Positions 28,790 through 38,304 of a stretch of DNA of 64,000 nt are shown piece by piece. This stretch comes from Subsaximicrobium wynnwilliamsii (GTDB lineage: Bacteria; Bacteroidota; Bacteroidia; Flavobacteriales; Flavobacteriaceae), in assembly GCF_007997225.1 (NCBI RefSeq), contig NZ_VORM01000011.1, positions 1 to 64,000 on the forward strand, written 5' to 3'. Within the stretch, counting starts at the first letter, position 1; every line of letters begins with the position of its first letter. The position numbers were made by a program, and so were the translations under genes. Under the pieces are notes generated by a model that worked only from the letters and a program-made list of their open reading frames with translations, was not told the DNA's origin and ran no database searches.

Positions 28790-29212
28790 ATGAAAAAACT
28801 AATTTTACTTTTAACCGCAGTGACGCTAACTTTTACCTCTTGTTCTAGTGATGATGACAATCCACCAATCCAAGAAGTAGAAGAAGACGCTTTTGTAGGG
28901 GTTTGGTCGCTGTCAAAAGCGTTATTAAACGATAACGAACTTCCTATAGATGATTGCGATGTACAAAGTAATTTCACAATCAAATCCAACGGAACATTTG
29001 TAGAATCATCTTATACCACTACTGCTGCTGGCACTTGTGAATCGGATTTTGCCGACGCTGGAACTTGGGAAAATTTAGGAAATAATACTTATAAATTAAA
29101 ATATGATGCAGATGAAGATGGAGACACTTATCAAGAAGATGTTGCTGTAAATACTGAAAGCTTTTCAATATTCTATGATGACCCGTATATTTATGTCTTT
29201 ACAAAAAATTGA
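28790..29212 (+). CDS. Lipocalin-like lipoprotein
   Basis: This 140-residue lipoprotein starts MKKLILLLTAVTLTFTSCSS, lipobox FTSC, followed by an acidic SSDDDNPP tether typical of Bacteroidota lipoproteins (acidic residues after Cys can favour surface export). The mature part has lipocalin-like beta strands beginning FVGVWSLSKALLND and ending SFSIFYDDPYIYVFTKN, with two cysteines (DDCDVQ and TCESDF) that could pair. It has the size of lipocalin_4/5-like domains. The function is unknown. A strong terminator follows at 29321. Confidence 0.75.
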   Translation: MKKLILLLTAVTLTFTSCSSDDDNPPIQEVEEDAFVGVWSLSKALLNDNELPIDDCDVQSNFTIKSNGTFVESSYTTTAAGTCESDFADAGTWENLGNNTYKLKYDADEDGDTYQEDVAVNTESFSIFYDDPYIYVFTKN

Positions 29213-29320
29213 TTTCTAGCAACTCAGAGTGATATGCGAAGTATTAGCGCTAACAGTATAACAGATTTAAAAAAGCACTAAAATACAACATCGCTTAAAA
29301 TTAATTGCTAGGCATGACTT

Positions 29321-29360
29321 AAGCCCGAATACTCCTTCCGGATATTCGGGCTTGTTTTTA
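29321..29360 (+). terminator. Rho-independent terminator
   Basis: Stem AAGCCCGAATA (29321-29331) pairs with TATTCGGGCTT (29343-29353), followed by GTTTTTATTT. The 11-bp stem is perfect. It ends the lipocalin-like transcript and lies just ahead of the MFS gene. Confidence 0.85.
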
Positions 29361-29373
29361 TTTAATAAATTGG

Positions 29374-30648
29374 TTGCTTGACCGTGCCAGAGATCTTTTG
29401 CAAGCACATGAAATACAACTGAAAAATCCAGCCTTGAAACACGCTAAATTCATACTTCCAGCCATTGTAATTTCGCAGTTTTGCTGTACCTCACTCTGGT
29501 TTGCTGGAAATGCCGTAATCAATGATCTGGTCTTAAATTATGAGCTTAGCCCCAGTGCATTAGGCCATTTAACCTCGGCCGTACAATTTGGATTTATCAT
29601 TGGCACGCTGCTTTTCGCAATTTTGACCATTGCCGACCGATTCTCACCTTCAAAAGTATTTTTAATCAGTGCCTTACTGGGGTCACTGTTCAATTTAGGG
29701 ATAATCTGGGAAGACAATAGTTTAATGAGTTTACTTTCCCTTCGTTTTTTAACCGGTTTTTTTCTGGCTGGCATTTACCCAGTAGGGATGAAAATAGCGG
29801 CAGATTACTATGAAAAGGGACTCGGCAAGTCGCTTGGCTTTTTAGTCGCTGCATTGGTGGTAGGTACTGCGTTTCCTCATTTATTAAAGGGAATAACGGA
29901 TACATTTCCGTGGAAATCTGTACTGCTTGCAACCTCATCGCTTGCGGTATTGGGCGGCCTATTGATGTTCATTTTAGTGCCTGACGGGCCGTACCGAAAA
30001 CCCAGCCAAAGAATCAACCCAACCGCTTTTTTAAGCGTATTTAAAAATCGGGAATTTCGGTCAGTGGCTTTTGGCTATTTTGGACACATGTGGGAGTTGT
30101 ATGCCTTTTGGGCCTTTGTACCCATCATGCTTAAAAAATATAGCGTTGAGCATTCTCAAGCACTTTTCAATATTCCAGTCTTATCATTTATAGTCATTGG
30201 CGTTGGCGGCTTGGCCTGTATTGGCGCTGCCTACATGGCGCAAAGTGTAGGAACCAAAAGAACCGCATTCACGGCACTATTCCTGTCTTGCGCCTGTTGC
30301 CTCATGTCTCCATTACTATTTGCCAGTGCATCTGAAGGGTTGTTTATTGGTTTTCTAATTTTTTGGGGCATGGTTGTTATCGCAGACTCGCCGCTTTTAT
30401 CAACGCTAGTGGCTCAAAACGCGCCAGCAGAAATCAAAGGCACAGCACTTACGATTGTCAATTGCATTGGCTTTTCAATAACGATCATCAGTATTCAATT
30501 TATTAGCAGCATGATAGCATTGACCGCTTCAAATAGCATATACATCATTTTGGCGATAGGTCCCATTTTGGGTTTATTTGCATTGAGAAAGAAACATAAA
30601 GTAACCGTTCCCAATGGCGAGCATTCAAGTAAAAAGTCAAATTTTTGA
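29374..30648 (+). CDS. MFS transporter (start codon uncertain)
   Basis: This protein of up to 424 residues has 12 predicted membrane helices and MFS features: helix 1 FILPAIVISQFCCTSLWFAG, the loop 2-3 region ADRFSPSKVF, GYFGHMWELYAFWAFVP in helix 7, and a basic tail. It is probably a major-facilitator exporter or sugar/nitrate-type uptake system; the substrate is unknown. No ATG precedes the first helix in this frame. Candidate starts are TTG 29374, TTG 29398 or CTG 29419 (where relatives might begin MKNP). Transcription must start after the terminator at 29321-29360, leaving a very short leader for TTG 29374. The original ATG may have mutated. Confidence 0.8.
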   Translation: MLDRARDLLQAHEIQLKNPALKHAKFILPAIVISQFCCTSLWFAGNAVINDLVLNYELSPSALGHLTSAVQFGFIIGTLLFAILTIADRFSPSKVFLISALLGSLFNLGIIWEDNSLMSLLSLRFLTGFFLAGIYPVGMKIAADYYEKGLGKSLGFLVAALVVGTAFPHLLKGITDTFPWKSVLLATSSLAVLGGLLMFILVPDGPYRKPSQRINPTAFLSVFKNREFRSVAFGYFGHMWELYAFWAFVPIMLKKYSVEHSQALFNIPVLSFIVIGVGGLACIGAAYMAQSVGTKRTAFTALFLSCACCLMSPLLFASASEGLFIGFLIFWGMVVIADSPLLSTLVAQNAPAEIKGTALTIVNCIGFSITIISIQFISSMIALTASNSIYIILAIGPILGLFALRKKHKVTVPNGEHSSKKSNF

Positions 30649-30810
30649 AAGCCCATAGTATCAATACTCGCTTCCGATAATTGACAGAATTCTATTCGGC
30701 CATTTTTCACTAAATTACCTATCTAATAAACCCAACAGATCATTTACCAAACGTTACAGTACACTCCGCCCTAATTAAAATGGCAGTCCAAATTTCAACT
30801 TTGATTAGCA

Positions 30811-31263
30811 ATGATTAAAAAGCTTCAAAATCATAAACTGGAAATATCAAAACAAATGCATTCGCTTTTTCAGTTGTCTTATGCTGTTGAAGCCAAGTTG
30901 TTGGATGCTGTTGATTTTCCACCGCTGAAAAGGCCTATTGAAAGTTATCAGGAAAGCAAAACCACATTCTACGGGTATTTAGAACACGGCGTTTTAGCGG
31001 GAATAATTGAGATTAGTCACAGCCAAAATCACACCCGTATAAATAGTTTGGTTGTAAGTCCGATGTATTTTAGACGTGGCATAGGGGGAACATTGTTAGA
31101 ATTCGTTTTTGATGCATTTGACTCCGCTGTTTTTGTGGTGGAGACTGGCGCTAATAATAAGCCAGCCACTCAATTGTATAAAAGTCTTGGGTTCAAAGAA
31201 ATCGAGCAATGGGAAACCGACTTCGGAATTAGAAAGGTACGCTTTGAAAAACGAGTTGATTAA
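30811..31263 (+). CDS. GNAT-family N-acetyltransferase
   Basis: This 150-residue GNAT protein has the acetyl-CoA loop in VSPMYFRRGIGGTLLEFVFD (R/Q-x-x-G-x-G pattern RRGIGG), beta-4 RINSLVVSP before it, and the end-strand VETGANNKPATQLYKSLGF typical of RimI-like enzymes. The substrate is unknown. It stands alone. Confidence 0.88.
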   Translation: MIKKLQNHKLEISKQMHSLFQLSYAVEAKLLDAVDFPPLKRPIESYQESKTTFYGYLEHGVLAGIIEISHSQNHTRINSLVVSPMYFRRGIGGTLLEFVFDAFDSAVFVVETGANNKPATQLYKSLGFKEIEQWETDFGIRKVRFEKRVD

Positions 31264-31616
31264 CTGTACTTGTTGATCAGCTCAGGCTCTGGGATTCATT
31301 CCTCAATGTATCTGCATTAAAATACGATCTAAAGTTTGCTACACTAAAGAAAACCCAAATTGTAAAATCAAGATTTGAAAACTGCGCTCCAGCATTTTAT
31401 AATTTTGTTAAGTTGCTTTTGAAATCAAATTCAATCATTTCATCCACTAAATTTTCCACCCTACTGGTTTTGGTTATCTTTAAAGTCAGTTTTAAAATGG
31501 AACAAAAGTCGTCACCGCTAAAACGTCAACTGCTTCATGATTTTTGTGCTTAAATCGTTTGTAATATCCATCCAACGAAAAATATACTAATTATATTAAC
31601 ATTAAGCCTTTCAACA
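31264..31616. other. Gene-free stretch
   Basis: Nothing was recognised except a weak TATCTTTA at 31475-31482. AT-rich and ORF-poor. Confidence 0.3.
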
Positions 31617-32051
31617 ATGACCTACGCTCAAAAAACCAATACCATGCAACCCATACTTACAGGAAAAATGGCCGCCAAAATAACCCAAGCCGCTTTTGAC
31701 GAGGCCGAAAGGGATGGCTTATTTATTAGCGTGACCATTGTGGATAAATCAGGACCAACCCTTGCCGTATTAAGACATCACAACGCTGGCGTGCATACCT
31801 TGCGAGCGATTTACAAAAAAGCCTTTACCGCCTGCTCCCAAAAACGGGACACGGCAACCATCGCCAAAGGTGACAAGGAAGGTAACATTCCTGAGGACAT
31901 TCGGTTCTTAGATGAAAACATATTGATTATGGATGGAGGAATTCCCATTGTAATTGATGGGCAAGTTGTGGGCGGCATAGATGTTGGCGGCGCTCATGGC
32001 AGTGAGGATGTGCGTGCGGCGCAAGCTGGATTAACCGCTCTTGAAAACTAA
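31617..32051 (+). CDS. GlcG/HbpS-family protein (DUF336)
   Basis: The protein has 144 residues. The GlcG/HbpS fold is shown by [20 protein letters not shown], the [20 protein letters not shown] segment, and the glycine-rich end [20 protein letters not shown] with [13 protein letters not shown]. Family members bind or degrade haem, bind cobalamin, or accompany glycolate and diol use. There is no signal peptide in the short N-terminus, so it is probably cytosolic. The start may also be ATG 31644 (MQPILTGKM). It lies 30 bases ahead of the next hydrolase gene and is probably co-transcribed with it. Confidence 0.82.
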   Translation: MTYAQKTNTMQPILTGKMAAKITQAAFDEAERDGLFISVTIVDKSGPTLAVLRHHNAGVHTLRAIYKKAFTACSQKRDTATIAKGDKEGNIPEDIRFLDENILIMDGGIPIVIDGQVVGGIDVGGAHGSEDVRAAQAGLTALEN

Positions 32052-32081
32052 AAATCATAATAACATTCAATAATCAAAACC

Positions 32082-33167
32082 ATGCGCCACAAACCAAAAC
32101 TAATTCCCACAATCCTACTCTTCATTTTTGGAGCTCTAAGTTTTGCACAATCCACAGATGAGGACATCAAAGCTTATTTGGATGCATTGGCTTCAGATTC
32201 GTTTTCAGGCAACATTTTAGTGGCTCACAACGACAGCATTATCCAACAAAGAGCTTATGGGCTTTCTAGTATTGAATATAAGGTTGAGAACACCACTAAC
32301 ACAACATTCAATATCGCATCCATAACAAAAATGTTTACAGCGGTGGCGACCTTGCAACTTTACGAGCAAGGCAAGTTGGAACTTCATATTCCTATAGATG
32401 CCTACTTGCCCGATTATCCCAATAAACTGGTTCGAGAGTCCATTAGCATTCATCAATTGCTCACGCATACTTCAGGATTAAACAATTTTTACGTAGATGA
32501 TCTTGATAAGTTAAAGCCTTCAGCATATAAAAACATTTCAGATTTTGTACCGCTTTTTGTCAATGATACGCTCTTGTCAAAACCAGGAACCCAATACCAC
32601 TATAGCGCAACTGGCTTTGTGATATTAGGCCTAATTATAGAAAAAGTAAGCGGTACAAATTATTATGATTATGTAAAAGAGAACATTTTCAAACCAGCCA
32701 ACATGCCCAACACAGCAGCCTTGGCAATGGATGCCATAGTAGTAAACAAAGCGAGCGGCTACACCTCTATGTTTGGAGAAAACACAGTCCTCAAAAAAAA
32801 CGATACCTATTTAACAAAAGCATCGCCGGCTGGTTTTTATTATTCGACCCTGAGTGATGTATTCCATTTTTCAAAAGCGCTGCGAAATCATAACCTTTTA
32901 AGTGAAGCAACCACCGAGCTCATGTTCAAACCAAAAGTGAAAGGCTATAACACGCATTTGGGATATGGGATTGATGTAGACCAACGCTACAACCAAACCA
33001 TCCTTGGCCATAGTGGCGGTTGGTATGGCATCCATTGTGAATTGATGGATTTTATGGACGACCACTATACCGTCGTGATCTTATCAAACATTGACGATGG
33101 CGGAAAAACCGGCGCTTCAAAAGTGGCAGATTTTTTCAAGGCATTGATTGCTGAAAAAAAAGAATAA
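32082..33167 (+). CDS. Secreted serine hydrolase (beta-lactamase family)
   Basis: This 361-residue protein has signal peptide MRHKPKLIPTILLFIFGALS ending SFA-QS. Catalytic elements are IASITKMFTAVATLQ (SxxK), YHYSATGFVILGL (Tyr motif YSA) and GHSGGWYGIH (HSG). It is a compact DD-peptidase/esterase-like hydrolase without the C-terminal extension seen in the 12951 protein. It should be periplasmic. It shares a transcript with the GlcG-like gene by spacing. Confidence 0.87.
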   Translation: MRHKPKLIPTILLFIFGALSFAQSTDEDIKAYLDALASDSFSGNILVAHNDSIIQQRAYGLSSIEYKVENTTNTTFNIASITKMFTAVATLQLYEQGKLELHIPIDAYLPDYPNKLVRESISIHQLLTHTSGLNNFYVDDLDKLKPSAYKNISDFVPLFVNDTLLSKPGTQYHYSATGFVILGLIIEKVSGTNYYDYVKENIFKPANMPNTAALAMDAIVVNKASGYTSMFGENTVLKKNDTYLTKASPAGFYYSTLSDVFHFSKALRNHNLLSEATTELMFKPKVKGYNTHLGYGIDVDQRYNQTILGHSGGWYGIHCELMDFMDDHYTVVILSNIDDGGKTGASKVADFFKALIAEKKE

Positions 33168-33385
33168 GAACCGATTAGGAATTAGCGGAAGATAAAAAGT
33201 GATTTTATCCGCAATTTTGGCCGCAAATATTTAACATAGAAACTATGCTCAGCTCAATAATCTCAAAATTGCCCATGAGCAATCCTCAAATCATAGCAAC
33301 AAACAAATATGAAATTTTAAGATTTTAGCAATGGTTTTCCAACTATTAATCTGAAATTTGTGCCTCAAAATTCAGCGTTCACATT

Positions 33386-33462
33386 TTGAATTTTAAACCC
33401 AAAACCTTGATCTTTGAATATTGAATATTGAACATTGAACTCAAAACCCAAAACCTCGAACC
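33386..33462. repeat. 7-bp-period repeat array in the topB leader
   Basis: Eleven consecutive 7-mers without indels: TTGAATT, TTAAACC, CAAAACC, TTGATCT, TTGAATA, TTGAATA, TTGAACA, TTGAACT, CAAAACC, CAAAACC, TCGAACC. It ends eight bases before ATG 33470. Some units repeat exactly and others vary at set positions. Confidence 0.75.
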
Positions 33463-33469
33463 AAAATAA

Positions 33470-35818
33470 ATGAAGGTCTGCATTGCCGAAAAGCCAAGTG
33501 TTGCGCGAGAAATCGCTGAAGTCTTAGGTGCCAAAACCAGGCGCGATGGCTATTATGAAGGCAACGGGTACGCAGTGACCTATACTTTTGGGCATCTTTG
33601 CACGCTCATGGAGCCCAACGATTATAAATCCTATTGGAAAAGCTGGGACCTCAATAATCTGCCCATGTTACCAGAAAAATTCATGACCAAAGTGGTTAGC
33701 AATTCTGGGATTACCAAGCAGTTCAACATCGTGAAAAAGTTGTTCGATCAGGCCGAAGTGGTCATCAATTGTGGTGATGCCGGGCAGGAAGGAGAATTGA
33801 TTCAGCGCTGGGTTTTGGAGCAGGCCAATTACAAAGGCAAGGTGCAGCGTTTATGGATTTCCTCTTTAACTACGGAAGCCATAAGGGAAGGTTTCCAAAA
33901 TCTCAAAAATTCCGAAGCCTACGACAATCTCTATTATGCGGGCTTTTCACGAGCCATTGGCGATTGGTTGCTCGGTATGAATGCCACCCGATTGTACACC
34001 GTAAAGCACGGCGGCTACAAACAAGTGCTTTCCGTAGGTCGCGTGCAAACACCCACGTTAGCGATGGTGGTAAACCGATTTAAGGAAATAGAAAATTTTC
34101 AGCCCCAAGCCTATTGGGAATTGCAAACCTTGTATCGCGATACGCTCTTTGCTTATGAGGAAGGGCGCTTTCTCAAAATGGAAGATGGTCAAATTCTGGC
34201 CAATAAGGTCAAGGAAGATGACTTTGAAATCGTTTCCATAACTAAAAAGAAAGGCAAGGATTATGCACCAAAACTTTTCGACCTTACCGGATTGCAGGTC
34301 TATTGCAACACCAAATTCGGATTTTCGGCAGACGAGACGCTCAAAATAGTCCAGAAGCTGTACGAGCAGAAAGTGGTTACCTACCCACGTGTTGATACTA
34401 CGTTTTTGCCTAATGATGTGTACCCCAAAGTACCAGGCATTCTAAAAAACCTTAAAAAATACGATGCGCTGACTCAACCGCTTTTGGTCAAGAAAATCAA
34501 GAAATCCGCCAAGGTTTTCAACGACAAAAAAGTGACCGATCACCACGCGATTATTCCAACCGGTGTTGAGATCAATCTGCAATACAATCAGCAGCAAGTT
34601 TATGATATCATCGTCAAACGTTTTATTGCGGTGTTTTATCCAGACTGTGAAGTGTCAAACACCACCGTTATTGGTAAGGCTGCGGAAGTGAACTTCAAAA
34701 CCACCGGCAAAGAGATCTTAAAAGAGGCCTGGAAAGTGGTCTTTAACTTCGGAAAACAGGCAGACTCACAAGAGGCTTCGAAGAAAGATAAAGACATCCT
34801 GCCCAATTTCAGCAAAGGCGAAAAAGGTCCGCACGAACCGTCCTTTCTTGAGAAACAGACCAAACCGCCCAATCAATTTACAGAGGCTTCCCTCCTACGC
34901 GCCATGGAAACCGCTGGCAAGCAAGTGGATGATGATGAGTTACGCGATTTAATGAAAGAGAACGGGATTGGGCGTCCGTCAACCCGAGCAAACATTATCG
35001 AGACTTTATTTAAGCGACAATACATCAAACGCAACAAAAAGCAGTTGCTACCAACCGTTACTGGCGTGGCCTTGATTGATGTGATTCAAAATGAATTGCT
35101 CAAATCGGCAGAGCTTACTGGGCGCTGGGAAAAGCAGCTCAAAGATATCGAGAAAGGCGAATACAGCGCAGCGCTTTTTATAAACAACATGAAAAAAATG
35201 GTTGATGCCTTGGTTTATGAGGTTCGCAGTGAGAGCACAGGAGCCAATATCTCCCACGCGAGTGTTTTAGAACAACGCCAAACTACGCCTAAAGTCAAAA
35301 AGAAAGAAGGTATCACAGCAATCTCTTGCCCCAAATGCAAAAACGGAACGATTCTGAAGGGAAATTCCGCTTACGGGTGTAGCGCCTTCAAGGAAGGTTG
35401 CAAATTCGTGCTGCCTTTTGAAAACTTCGGAAAAAAGATTTCGGAAAAGCAATTTGTTCGTTTATTGAACAAAGGTTCCACTGTAAATCTCAAGGGTTTT
35501 TCCTCGGAAGCTGGAACGACGGAAGGTTTGCTGCGATTTGATGAGCAATTCAAAATCGTTTTGGAACCCAAGAAAAATATGGCAAAACCTGCGGAAGCTC
35601 CTAATGCATCAATACCCAAAACAGTGTCTACTCAAGCCATGCCAAAATGCCCAAAGTGCAAACTTGGCAACATCATCAAGGGAAAAACCGCTTACGGCTG
35701 TTCTGCTTATAAGACAGGGTGTGATTTTAAAATGACTTTTGAGGCGATTCGCGCACAGGCCAAAGACCAAAAGCTTACCAAAGATTTGGTTTATAGTATC
35801 TTAAAGAACAGCCTTTAA
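33470..35818 (+). CDS. topB: DNA topoisomerase III
   Basis: This 782-residue type IA topoisomerase relaxes and decatenates DNA by single-strand passage. The N-terminal TOPRIM domain has MKVCIAEKPSVAREIAEVLG (catalytic Glu) and NCGDAGQEGELIQRW, a variant of the DxDxxG motif. The transesterification tyrosine is Y305 in VVTYPRVDTTFLP. GIGRPSTRANIIETL is the conserved late motif. Two C-terminal zinc-like repeats follow, CPKCKNGTILKGNSAYGCSA and CPKCKLGNIIKGKTAYGCSA, at about residues 622 and 734; their last cysteines are partly replaced. Length is typical for Bacteroidota TopB. A 7-bp repeat array abuts its start. Confidence 0.95.
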   Translation: MKVCIAEKPSVAREIAEVLGAKTRRDGYYEGNGYAVTYTFGHLCTLMEPNDYKSYWKSWDLNNLPMLPEKFMTKVVSNSGITKQFNIVKKLFDQAEVVINCGDAGQEGELIQRWVLEQANYKGKVQRLWISSLTTEAIREGFQNLKNSEAYDNLYYAGFSRAIGDWLLGMNATRLYTVKHGGYKQVLSVGRVQTPTLAMVVNRFKEIENFQPQAYWELQTLYRDTLFAYEEGRFLKMEDGQILANKVKEDDFEIVSITKKKGKDYAPKLFDLTGLQVYCNTKFGFSADETLKIVQKLYEQKVVTYPRVDTTFLPNDVYPKVPGILKNLKKYDALTQPLLVKKIKKSAKVFNDKKVTDHHAIIPTGVEINLQYNQQQVYDIIVKRFIAVFYPDCEVSNTTVIGKAAEVNFKTTGKEILKEAWKVVFNFGKQADSQEASKKDKDILPNFSKGEKGPHEPSFLEKQTKPPNQFTEASLLRAMETAGKQVDDDELRDLMKENGIGRPSTRANIIETLFKRQYIKRNKKQLLPTVTGVALIDVIQNELLKSAELTGRWEKQLKDIEKGEYSAALFINNMKKMVDALVYEVRSESTGANISHASVLEQRQTTPKVKKKEGITAISCPKCKNGTILKGNSAYGCSAFKEGCKFVLPFENFGKKISEKQFVRLLNKGSTVNLKGFSSEAGTTEGLLRFDEQFKIVLEPKKNMAKPAEAPNASIPKTVSTQAMPKCPKCKLGNIIKGKTAYGCSAYKTGCDFKMTFEAIRAQAKDQKLTKDLVYSILKNSL

Positions 35819-35930
35819 AAATGCTGTCGGGTTTATAACGGCAATGCCGATGTTGGTGTTTTCCACCAACATCTTCTTGTTTTTCTAAAAATTTGATATA
35901 GTCTCGCTTCAAAAAAAATTCTGTAAATCA

Positions 35931-36506
35931 ATGCAACACCAACATTTCAAACTTTTTAAACCCTACGGCTACTTGAGCCAGTTTCAAAGCAATGCGAAGC
36001 ATGAGCGCAATAAACGTTTTTTAGGGGAATTGCATGATTTTCCTGAAGGCACGATGGCCGTTGGTAGGTTGGATAAAGATTCTGAAGGCCTGTTGCTTTT
36101 AACCACCGATGGGCAGCTTAGCTACGACATCTGTAACCTAGGTATCGAAAAAGAATATTATGTCTTGGTAAGCGGTGTTCCGACGGAGGCCGCCTTAATT
36201 CAGCTCAAAAGTGGCGTGATTTTAAGTCACAAAGGCGAGACTTACCTCACGAAACCTTGCAAGGTCAAGCTGCTCTCGACCCCTCCAGATTTTCCTGAAC
36301 GCAACAAAAAAATTCGAGATGAGCGTCATGGCAAAAGTACGTGGATTTCCATTACCATTACTGAAGGTAAATTTCGACAAGTACGAAAAATGACCTCTAA
36401 AGTGGGATTTCCTACCTTGCGTTTAGTGAGGGTTCGCGTTGGAAACATTACTTTGGAAGCTCTCAAAATGGGAGAAGTCAAGGCATTGAACGAACTACTT
36501 GGTTGA
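35931..36506 (+). CDS. rluE: RluE-type 23S rRNA pseudouridine synthase
   Basis: This 191-residue enzyme isomerises a uridine in 23S rRNA (U2457 in E. coli). It has no S4 domain. The RsuA-family catalytic motif is MAVGRLDKDSEGLLLLTTDG with the nucleophilic Asp in GRLD. KEYYVLVSG and the late TEGKFRQVRKM with FPTLRLVRVRVGN follow in the usual order. Length fits RluE. It is downstream of topB, with a 112-base gap. Confidence 0.9.
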   Translation: MQHQHFKLFKPYGYLSQFQSNAKHERNKRFLGELHDFPEGTMAVGRLDKDSEGLLLLTTDGQLSYDICNLGIEKEYYVLVSGVPTEAALIQLKSGVILSHKGETYLTKPCKVKLLSTPPDFPERNKKIRDERHGKSTWISITITEGKFRQVRKMTSKVGFPTLRLVRVRVGNITLEALKMGEVKALNELLG

Positions 36507-36703
36507 AGAATGACGTGTAGACATGCAAAAACCTGATGATCGTTTTAGCATTCCATAGCAATACATTAAAGTCTTGAATGTCGACCATGAATTTCCGAAG
36601 GATTTGAAATCTAAAGGATCAAGTAATTCGATTTAAAAAACAAAAAAAGGCCGATACACGTTTTTCAACATCTATTAGCCTCAGTTTTATATTTTAAATG
36701 CGT

Positions 36704-37165
36704 TTAAATCACTTTTACCCGAACTGCATTTAAGCCTCTAGGGCCTTTTTCCAGTTCAAATTCAACTTTATCGTTCTCCTCAATAGGATCAATCAAGTTG
36801 CTCACATGGCAAAAATATTTTTCTTGATCTTCAATATCGATAATAAATCCAAAGCCTTTGGAATTATCATAAAAAGACACTTTGCCTTTTCTAATGGGAT
36901 CAAACTCCTCTTCGTCCATATCCTCTTGCTTGGGTACACCGATAACGATATTCTTGGCCTTGACCTTGATTTTATCTGCTGGATCTGGAGGGGTATCGGT
37001 TAGGTTTCCGAATTGATCGACGTAAGCGAAAGGAATATTGTCAGAACCATCGTTCTGTTCTTTCTCAATCTTACGTGCTTCCATTTTCTTGCGCTTTTCA
37101 TCGCGCTTCTTTAAACGTTTTTTTTCTTTTTCACTTTTGTTGAATGTCTGTTGCGACTTAGCCAT
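36704..37165 (-). CDS. Cold-shock-domain protein with basic N-terminus
   Basis: In this 153-residue protein the first ~45 residues are almost all K, R and E (KSEKEKKRLKKRDEKRKKM). After a linker, the C-terminal ~65 residues form a cold-shock domain: GKVSFYDNSKGFGFIIDIED, the RNP1-like core, and EKYFCHVSNLID with RNP2. It should bind single-stranded RNA or DNA, with the basic tail adding nonspecific affinity. The common flavobacterial form has this long N-terminus. A near-consensus -7 box (TATCTTTA on minus, 37217-37224) gives a ~45-base leader. Confidence 0.88.
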   Translation of the reverse strand: MAKSQQTFNKSEKEKKRLKKRDEKRKKMEARKIEKEQNDGSDNIPFAYVDQFGNLTDTPPDPADKIKVKAKNIVIGVPKQEDMDEEEFDPIRKGKVSFYDNSKGFGFIIDIEDQEKYFCHVSNLIDPIEENDKVEFELEKGPRGLNAVRVKVI

Positions 37166-37484
37166 TGGTTTTTTCTGGATGTTTTAATGATACAGTAAAT
37201 CGTTTACTGCTGGTTGTAAAGATACATTATATACATGACTTTATCAAAAACACGATTTGAAAATCGATAATTTAATTAAATTTTGAGCTCGCATAAAACT
37301 TCAATCTGCACCAAGATTAGTTTTAAATGAAAGTGACACGCTAAATTTGTAACTGGATAGAACCAAAATTTCCAAGCCCAAGTCAAAGTACACTGGGCTA
37401 TTGTGAACGACAAATTCTTTTAAACCCACATCATACATGGAGATTGAATTATGAGATGGTGGGATCGAGAATCTTGAGCCTCTT
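37166..37484. other. Gene-free stretch between two minus-strand genes
   Basis: It holds the cold-shock gene's promoter region and a weak dyad AGCCCA (37375-37380)/TGGGCT (37394-37399) without a T-tract. Nothing else was recognised. Confidence 0.3.
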
Positions 37485-38213
37485 TTATTCTTCCTTGGAA
37501 TTTGTTTCTTGTGCCCCTTTTTCTAAAATGGGATATTCATCCTTGATCACAAGAATTGTAGCTTTTACACCAGTAAGCAGATTCCATTTTTTGGACGAAA
37601 CGAGCCGTTGATTATCGTCGTAGACTATAAATTCTGCCGTATTGGGACCAGATTCGCCTTGATTGAGAGCCAAGAACACTATTTTATTGATTCCAACTTC
37701 CAAGGGAATGTCGAAACCCTTGAAGCCAGATTCCAACAACAATCGAGGTATTATCGTGACATCATTGACAATCACTTGCACCAAATCACCATCTGGGTAC
37801 TCGTGATCTCGGCACATGATTTTGACAAACTCACCATTGCTTCTTATATCGCCAAGAAACACATCTGCCATGGTTTCGATCATCAGGCCCTGCTCTACTG
37901 CCACTTTATTAAAGCGCTGTTCATAAATTGCCCCAGGCTGCATCAATGGATTGTCATCTATCATTGAAAATTCCTTTTCGGGACTTTTTATGGTGATTTT
38001 ATTCTTGGGCGCGTTCCCACTGTTGCTTTTTTCAGGATTGCGGATGCTGAATTTAGATTCAGGCTTAATTTCAAATGCGGCAGGTATGCTGTCCTTTATA
38101 TCGGTTTCGATAGCAGGGATTTTGAGTGCCTTTTTCTCGTTATTATCTGGTTGCTGAGCAAAAGACTGCCAAGCAACACCTAATAATAACACTAAAAATC
38201 TTACGGTTTTCAT
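37485..38213 (-). CDS. Secreted protein of unknown function
   Basis: This 242-residue protein has a signal peptide MKTVRFLVLLLGVAWQSFAQ cleaved after SFA. A polar linker rich in K, P and N follows (residues ~20-90). The C-terminal ~130 residues look beta-rich (VQVIVNDVTIIPRLLLESGF, KGFDIPLEVGINKIVFLALN, NTAEFIVYDD). The pattern is reminiscent of an Ig-like or jelly-roll strand order but no family is recognised. It should be periplasmic or secreted. Confidence 0.65.
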   Translation of the reverse strand: MKTVRFLVLLLGVAWQSFAQQPDNNEKKALKIPAIETDIKDSIPAAFEIKPESKFSIRNPEKSNSGNAPKNKITIKSPEKEFSMIDDNPLMQPGAIYEQRFNKVAVEQGLMIETMADVFLGDIRSNGEFVKIMCRDHEYPDGDLVQVIVNDVTIIPRLLLESGFKGFDIPLEVGINKIVFLALNQGESGPNTAEFIVYDDNQRLVSSKKWNLLTGVKATILVIKDEYPILEKGAQETNSKEE

Positions 38214-38304
38214 TCTAGATTCGGTTTTAATTCAACTTGAAAATCAAAAACCATTCCCAAGTTCAAAAGTAAGGCCTTTTCTTAGCAAGCATTTTAAATC
38301 TACG

